Source: JAGPDB01 sp046331265 (GTDB lineage Bacteria; Actinomycetota; Acidimicrobiia; IMCC26256; JAGPDB01). From it: a stretch of DNA of 64,000 nt. The position numbers and the translations under genes were made by a program. Below, in pieces: positions 61,166 to 64,000 of this stretch. Below the pieces are notes generated by a model that did no database searches, was not told where the DNA came from, and worked only from the letters and a program-made list of their open reading frames with translations. The first letter of the stretch is position 1. Every line of letters starts with the position of its first letter. The stretch is taken from contig JAXLRE010000009.1 of NCBI GenBank assembly GCA_046331265.1, positions 1-64,000 on the forward strand. The letters run 5' to 3'.

Positions 61166-62056
61166 ATGGATAATTTTTCTGATATAGAAATAAATGATAA
61201 TGGCCGCGAAATTGTTCCAGCAGCGAATTGGAAGCCTGGTTGCGATGAAGAACTGCAAGATATTACATATGAACTGTCGTCATTGGATGATCCAGTAGCT
61301 ATTGCAAAAATAACGATTTGCAGACCTCAGGTTCGGAATGCTTTTCGACCACAAACTGTCAAAGAAATAATGAAAGTTTTAGATATAGCTCGCGACGATA
61401 AGCGTGTTGGTTGCATTATTTTAACTGGCCTGGGATCTAAAGCATTCTGCTCCGGCGGTGATCAAAGCGTTCGCCATGATGATGGATATGTTGGAGACGA
61501 CGGAATCGGTAGATTGAATGTTTTAGACCTGCAAATTCAAATTAGACGTACTCCTAAACCTGTAATCGCAATGGTTGCTGGCTATGCAGTCGGTGGCGGT
61601 CAAGTATTAAATGTCGTATGTGATCTATCAATTGCAGCAGACAATGCAATATTCGGTCAGACTGGCCCTAAGGTTGGTTCATTTGACGGAGGTTACGGGG
61701 CCGGTCTTCTCGCTAGAAGTGTAGGTCAAAAAAAATCACGAGAAATTTGGTTCTTATGTAGACAATATAATGCTCAACAAGCTCTAGATATGGGGCTGAT
61801 TAACACAGTTGTTCCTGTTGAAGATTTAGAGAAAGAAACGGTGCAATGGTGTAACGAAATGTTGCAACTTTCGCCCATGTCTTTGCGGTTATTAAAAGCT
61901 GCGCATAATGCAGCTGATGACGGACTCGCAGGAATTCAACAGCTAGCTGGTGATGCCACACTTCTCTATTATATGAATGAAGAGGCACATGAAGGTCGCG
62001 ATTCGTATGTCAACAAACAAAAACCAGACTTTACAAAGTTTCCGCGAAGGCCTTAA
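61166..62056 (+). CDS. menB: 1,4-Dihydroxy-2-naphthoyl-CoA synthase
   Basis: Crotonase-fold enzyme closing the naphthoquinone ring. Oxyanion and active-site regions are CSGGDQSVRHDDGYVGDDG, AMVAGYAVGGGQVLNVVCDLSIA and GQTGPKVGSFDGGYGA, all specific to MenB. Length 296 aa is usual. A GGACGG ribosome binding site precedes the ATG. menA follows with no gap. Confidence 0.95.
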   Translation: MDNFSDIEINDNGREIVPAANWKPGCDEELQDITYELSSLDDPVAIAKITICRPQVRNAFRPQTVKEIMKVLDIARDDKRVGCIILTGLGSKAFCSGGDQSVRHDDGYVGDDGIGRLNVLDLQIQIRRTPKPVIAMVAGYAVGGGQVLNVVCDLSIAADNAIFGQTGPKVGSFDGGYGAGLLARSVGQKKSREIWFLCRQYNAQQALDMGLINTVVPVEDLEKETVQWCNEMLQLSPMSLRLLKAAHNAADDGLAGIQQLAGDATLLYYMNEEAHEGRDSYVNKQKPDFTKFPRRP

Positions 62057-62938
62057 GTGGAAACAATAAAAAACTTTTATCACGGAGCACGTCCAAAAAC
62101 TCTAAGCGCTGCTATAGCTCCTGTATTAATTGCTGTAGGTATGGCATATAGTCAACATGAAAACCACAAAATAAGCATGCCATTAATTGCTGCTTGTTTT
62201 GTTGTTTCAATATTTTTTCAAATCGGCGTTAATTACGCCAATGATTATTCAGACGGAATTAAAGGAACGGACGAAAATAGAGTTGGTCCAATGCGTTTAG
62301 TCGGATCTGGCAAAGCTTCGCCGAGATCTGTTTTTATTGCAACTAATATATGCTTTCTTATTGCTTGTATCGCAGGACTATACATCTCATTTCAAACGAC
62401 ATTTTGGCTTATTGCTATAGGACTGGTATGTGTTCTCCTTGCATGGTTTTACACTGGGGGTAAGCATCCTTATGGGTACTATGGTTTTGGGGAACTAAGT
62501 GCATTCTTAACCTTTGGCCTTCTAGCAACTACAGGCTCGTTTTACGTCCTTACCGAAAAAATTACATTTGAATCTGTAATCGCTGGACTCATTCCAGGCA
62601 TGTTTTCAATAGCAATATTATTAGCCAACAATATTCGTGATATTAAAACAGATATTGAATCTAACAAAAAAACATTACCTGTTCGATTAGGCAAAAAATA
62701 TTCACAGTATTTTTATGCACTCGTCATATTGTTAGTGGCACTCTGGATAGTGATATTAGGTATCACTTTTCATTATGTTTTGTTCGCTCTGGCTGCTTCA
62801 CCTTTGCTTTATGTATTGGCAAAAAAAATATTTGGAGCAAATAATCCAAAGGATTACATATATATTCTTGTTAATACTTCTAAATTAAATCTTTTCTTTT
62901 CTGTCATTATTTTTGGTCTACTAATGCTGGACATATAA
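62057..62938 (+). CDS. menA: 1,4-Dihydroxy-2-naphthoate polyprenyltransferase
   Basis: Membrane UbiA-family enzyme that attaches the polyprenyl tail. About nine helices; the Asp-rich motif is NYANDYSDGIKGTD and the second one is NNIRDIKTDIESNKKTLPVRLG. The GTG start immediately follows the menB stop codon, and menC begins one base after its own stop, so the three are translated together. The quinone probably supports respiration in this organism. Confidence 0.93.
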   Translation: METIKNFYHGARPKTLSAAIAPVLIAVGMAYSQHENHKISMPLIAACFVVSIFFQIGVNYANDYSDGIKGTDENRVGPMRLVGSGKASPRSVFIATNICFLIACIAGLYISFQTTFWLIAIGLVCVLLAWFYTGGKHPYGYYGFGELSAFLTFGLLATTGSFYVLTEKITFESVIAGLIPGMFSIAILLANNIRDIKTDIESNKKTLPVRLGKKYSQYFYALVILLVALWIVILGITFHYVLFALAASPLLYVLAKKIFGANNPKDYIYILVNTSKLNLFFSVIIFGLLMLDI

Positions 62939-62939
62939 A

Positions 62940-63779
62940 GTGCATAGTATTCAAAAACTTCGATGGAAAGAAGTAGTAAGTGACGTATTGACTTCAAGTG
63001 ATATTGCATACGAATGGTTTAAAGTTTCATTTTCAAGTGGATATACAACAGATGATCGAGATGGTATATATGTATCTGGCCCTTATGGTATTGCGGAAGT
63101 ATCACCATTACCTGCATATTTCGACGATGACTTATTTTGTCTATTAGCTGCAATTGATACAGTTTCAAAACCATGGCCAAATATTATTGAAAGTGAAATA
63201 AAGATAAACGGTCTTGTATCAAATGATTATGACTTAGAGAAAGATGAGCTAAATAGCTTTGATTGTATAAAGGTAAAAGTTCATACTTTAAGAGACTGTG
63301 AACGAGTTAAAAAAGTTAGAGATATATACGGTAACTCAAAAAAAATACGGATTGATTGTAATGCTAGATTCAGCGTGGAAGAAGCGTTAGAGATAGCACA
63401 AATTCTTAAATCAGTAGATTTAGAAATGATCGAACAGCCTTGTAGGACAATAAAAAAATGTGCGAAGGTGAGAAAAAAAATCGATATTCCTATATGTATT
63501 GATGAGCTAGCCAGAAATTTTGAAGAAATCGATGAGATCAAACGTAAAGAAGCTGCTGATATTATCGCAATAAAAATTCAACCATGTGGGGGACTACATA
63601 AAGCATACGAACTCTCTCAATATTGGGGAGGTGATGTGATTGTGTCACATATGATGGAAACAGAAGTGGGGCTAAACGTTGCTACCACCTTGGCTAAGTC
63701 GCTACATAAAAGTAATTATGCGCATGGTCTGAATCCTTTACCTATTAAAAAATTGATTAGAGAACCACTGGATAGCTAA
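62940..63779 (+). CDS. menC: o-Succinylbenzoate synthase
   Basis: Enolase-superfamily enzyme dehydrating SHCHC. The barrel carries KVKVHTLRD (catalytic Lys region), RIDCNARF, EQPC, CIDELA and AIKIQPCGGL with the second Lys. At 279 aa it is on the short side. GTG start, one base after the menA stop. Its 3' end overlaps the convergent menH reading frame by 42 bp. Confidence 0.88.
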   Translation: MHSIQKLRWKEVVSDVLTSSDIAYEWFKVSFSSGYTTDDRDGIYVSGPYGIAEVSPLPAYFDDDLFCLLAAIDTVSKPWPNIIESEIKINGLVSNDYDLEKDELNSFDCIKVKVHTLRDCERVKKVRDIYGNSKKIRIDCNARFSVEEALEIAQILKSVDLEMIEQPCRTIKKCAKVRKKIDIPICIDELARNFEEIDEIKRKEAADIIAIKIQPCGGLHKAYELSQYWGGDVIVSHMMETEVGLNVATTLAKSLHKSNYAHGLNPLPIKKLIREPLDS

Positions 63780-64000
63780 AGAAAGAGTATTCGGACTTTC
63801 TAAAAAGATTCTATGGTCGCTATCTAAAACTATATGATTAGAGAACGGTGTCATTTTTTTATACTTTGCCGATAGTTGAGTATATTTTTTATCTCTAGCT
63901 CCACTTATATATGCGACTGGAATCGAAATTGAATTTAGTCTGTTTTCATAATTTGGCATTGAGCCTAGGCCTAAATTTCGTAATTGCGAAGCAACTATAT
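63738..64000 (-). CDS. menH: SHCHC synthase (C-terminal part, 5' end outside window)
   Basis: Alpha/beta-hydrolase fold. The frame stays open to the window edge, so only the last ~87 residues are seen: LRNLGLGSMPNYENRL, then VAYISGARDKKYTQLS (Asp region) and SDHRIFLESP (catalytic His). These match the MenH C-terminus. It supplies the substrate of MenC, which fits the neighbouring genes. It overlaps menC by 42 bp tail to tail. Confidence 0.75.
   Translation of the reverse strand, partial: IVASQLRNLGLGSMPNYENRLNSISIPVAYISGARDKKYTQLSAKYKKMTPFSNHIVLDSDHRIFLESPNTLSLAIQWFSNQFFNR

Overview
This window looks like a chromosomal segment of an AT-rich actinobacterium, most plausibly a low-GC marine Acidimicrobiia or 'Candidatus Actinomarina'-type organism. 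The taxonomy is inferred from gene content. Pointers are a PASTA-domain Ser/Thr kinase, a Thr-rich linker in a DUF3558-like secreted protein, MoeZ-like rhodanese/E1 chemistry, GatCAB, a menaquinone pathway, several CHASE/PAS/GGDEF/EAL proteins, and apparently leaderless genes with TANNNT -10 boxes six bases before the start codon. Genes are packed tightly, with many 1-19 bp overlaps and tail-to-tail pairs with almost no gap. I saw no rRNA, tRNA, CRISPR array, transposase or phage gene.

Layout. (1) 1-14369: surface-polysaccharide locus. It holds a Wzt-like ABC ATPase (cut by the left edge), a WsaF-like and two family-2 glycosyltransferases, two sugar epimerases, a flippase, a polyprenyl-phosphate sugar transferase, a Gfo/Idh dehydrogenase, an ATP-grasp ligase, a HAD phosphatase, a DegT aminotransferase and a DUF2142 membrane protein. 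(2) 14530-19075: 2-oxoacid dehydrogenase and lipoate block: lpdA, an E2 acyltransferase, and a lipB-lipA fusion whose lipB 5' part is split over reading frames. The E2 gene carries two in-frame copies of an 86-bp GC-rich imperfect palindrome. (3) 19144-29426: c-di-GMP enzymes, leucyl aminopeptidase, a cupredoxin lipoprotein, a rhodanese-MoeB protein and small unknowns. (4) 29493-36549: cysteine desulfurase, mnmA, ligA, an SDR and ychF. (5) 36589-43737: a putative HExxH metallopeptidase lipoprotein, a PASTA kinase, an SDR, tandem membrane paralogues, a 73-aa protein behind a 5' hairpin, and an SCP2 protein. (6) 43778-55596: gatCAB, then branched-chain amino-acid synthesis (ilvD, ilvB, ilvN, ilvC). 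Between ilvD and ilvB lies a two-gene accessory island (49337-51283) encoding a papain-fold-like protein with a Cys-His-Asp arrangement. A very strong nested inverted repeat borders it on the left. (7) 55638-64000: a third GGDEF-EAL protein, an amidase, and the menaquinone genes menE, menB, menA, menC and the C-terminal part of menH, which is cut by the right edge.

The clearest regulatory element is a peptide-leader attenuator in front of ilvB. It has a promoter, a nine-codon leader peptide rich in Leu/Val/Ile, a hairpin, and a GC-rich intrinsic terminator immediately before the ilvB ribosome binding site. The most unusual observations are the in-frame duplicated palindromic element in the E2 linkers, the frame-broken lipB-lipA fusion, the papain-like island, and the ilvD-side inverted repeat. 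Nothing here could be checked against databases; all family names come from motif recognition.
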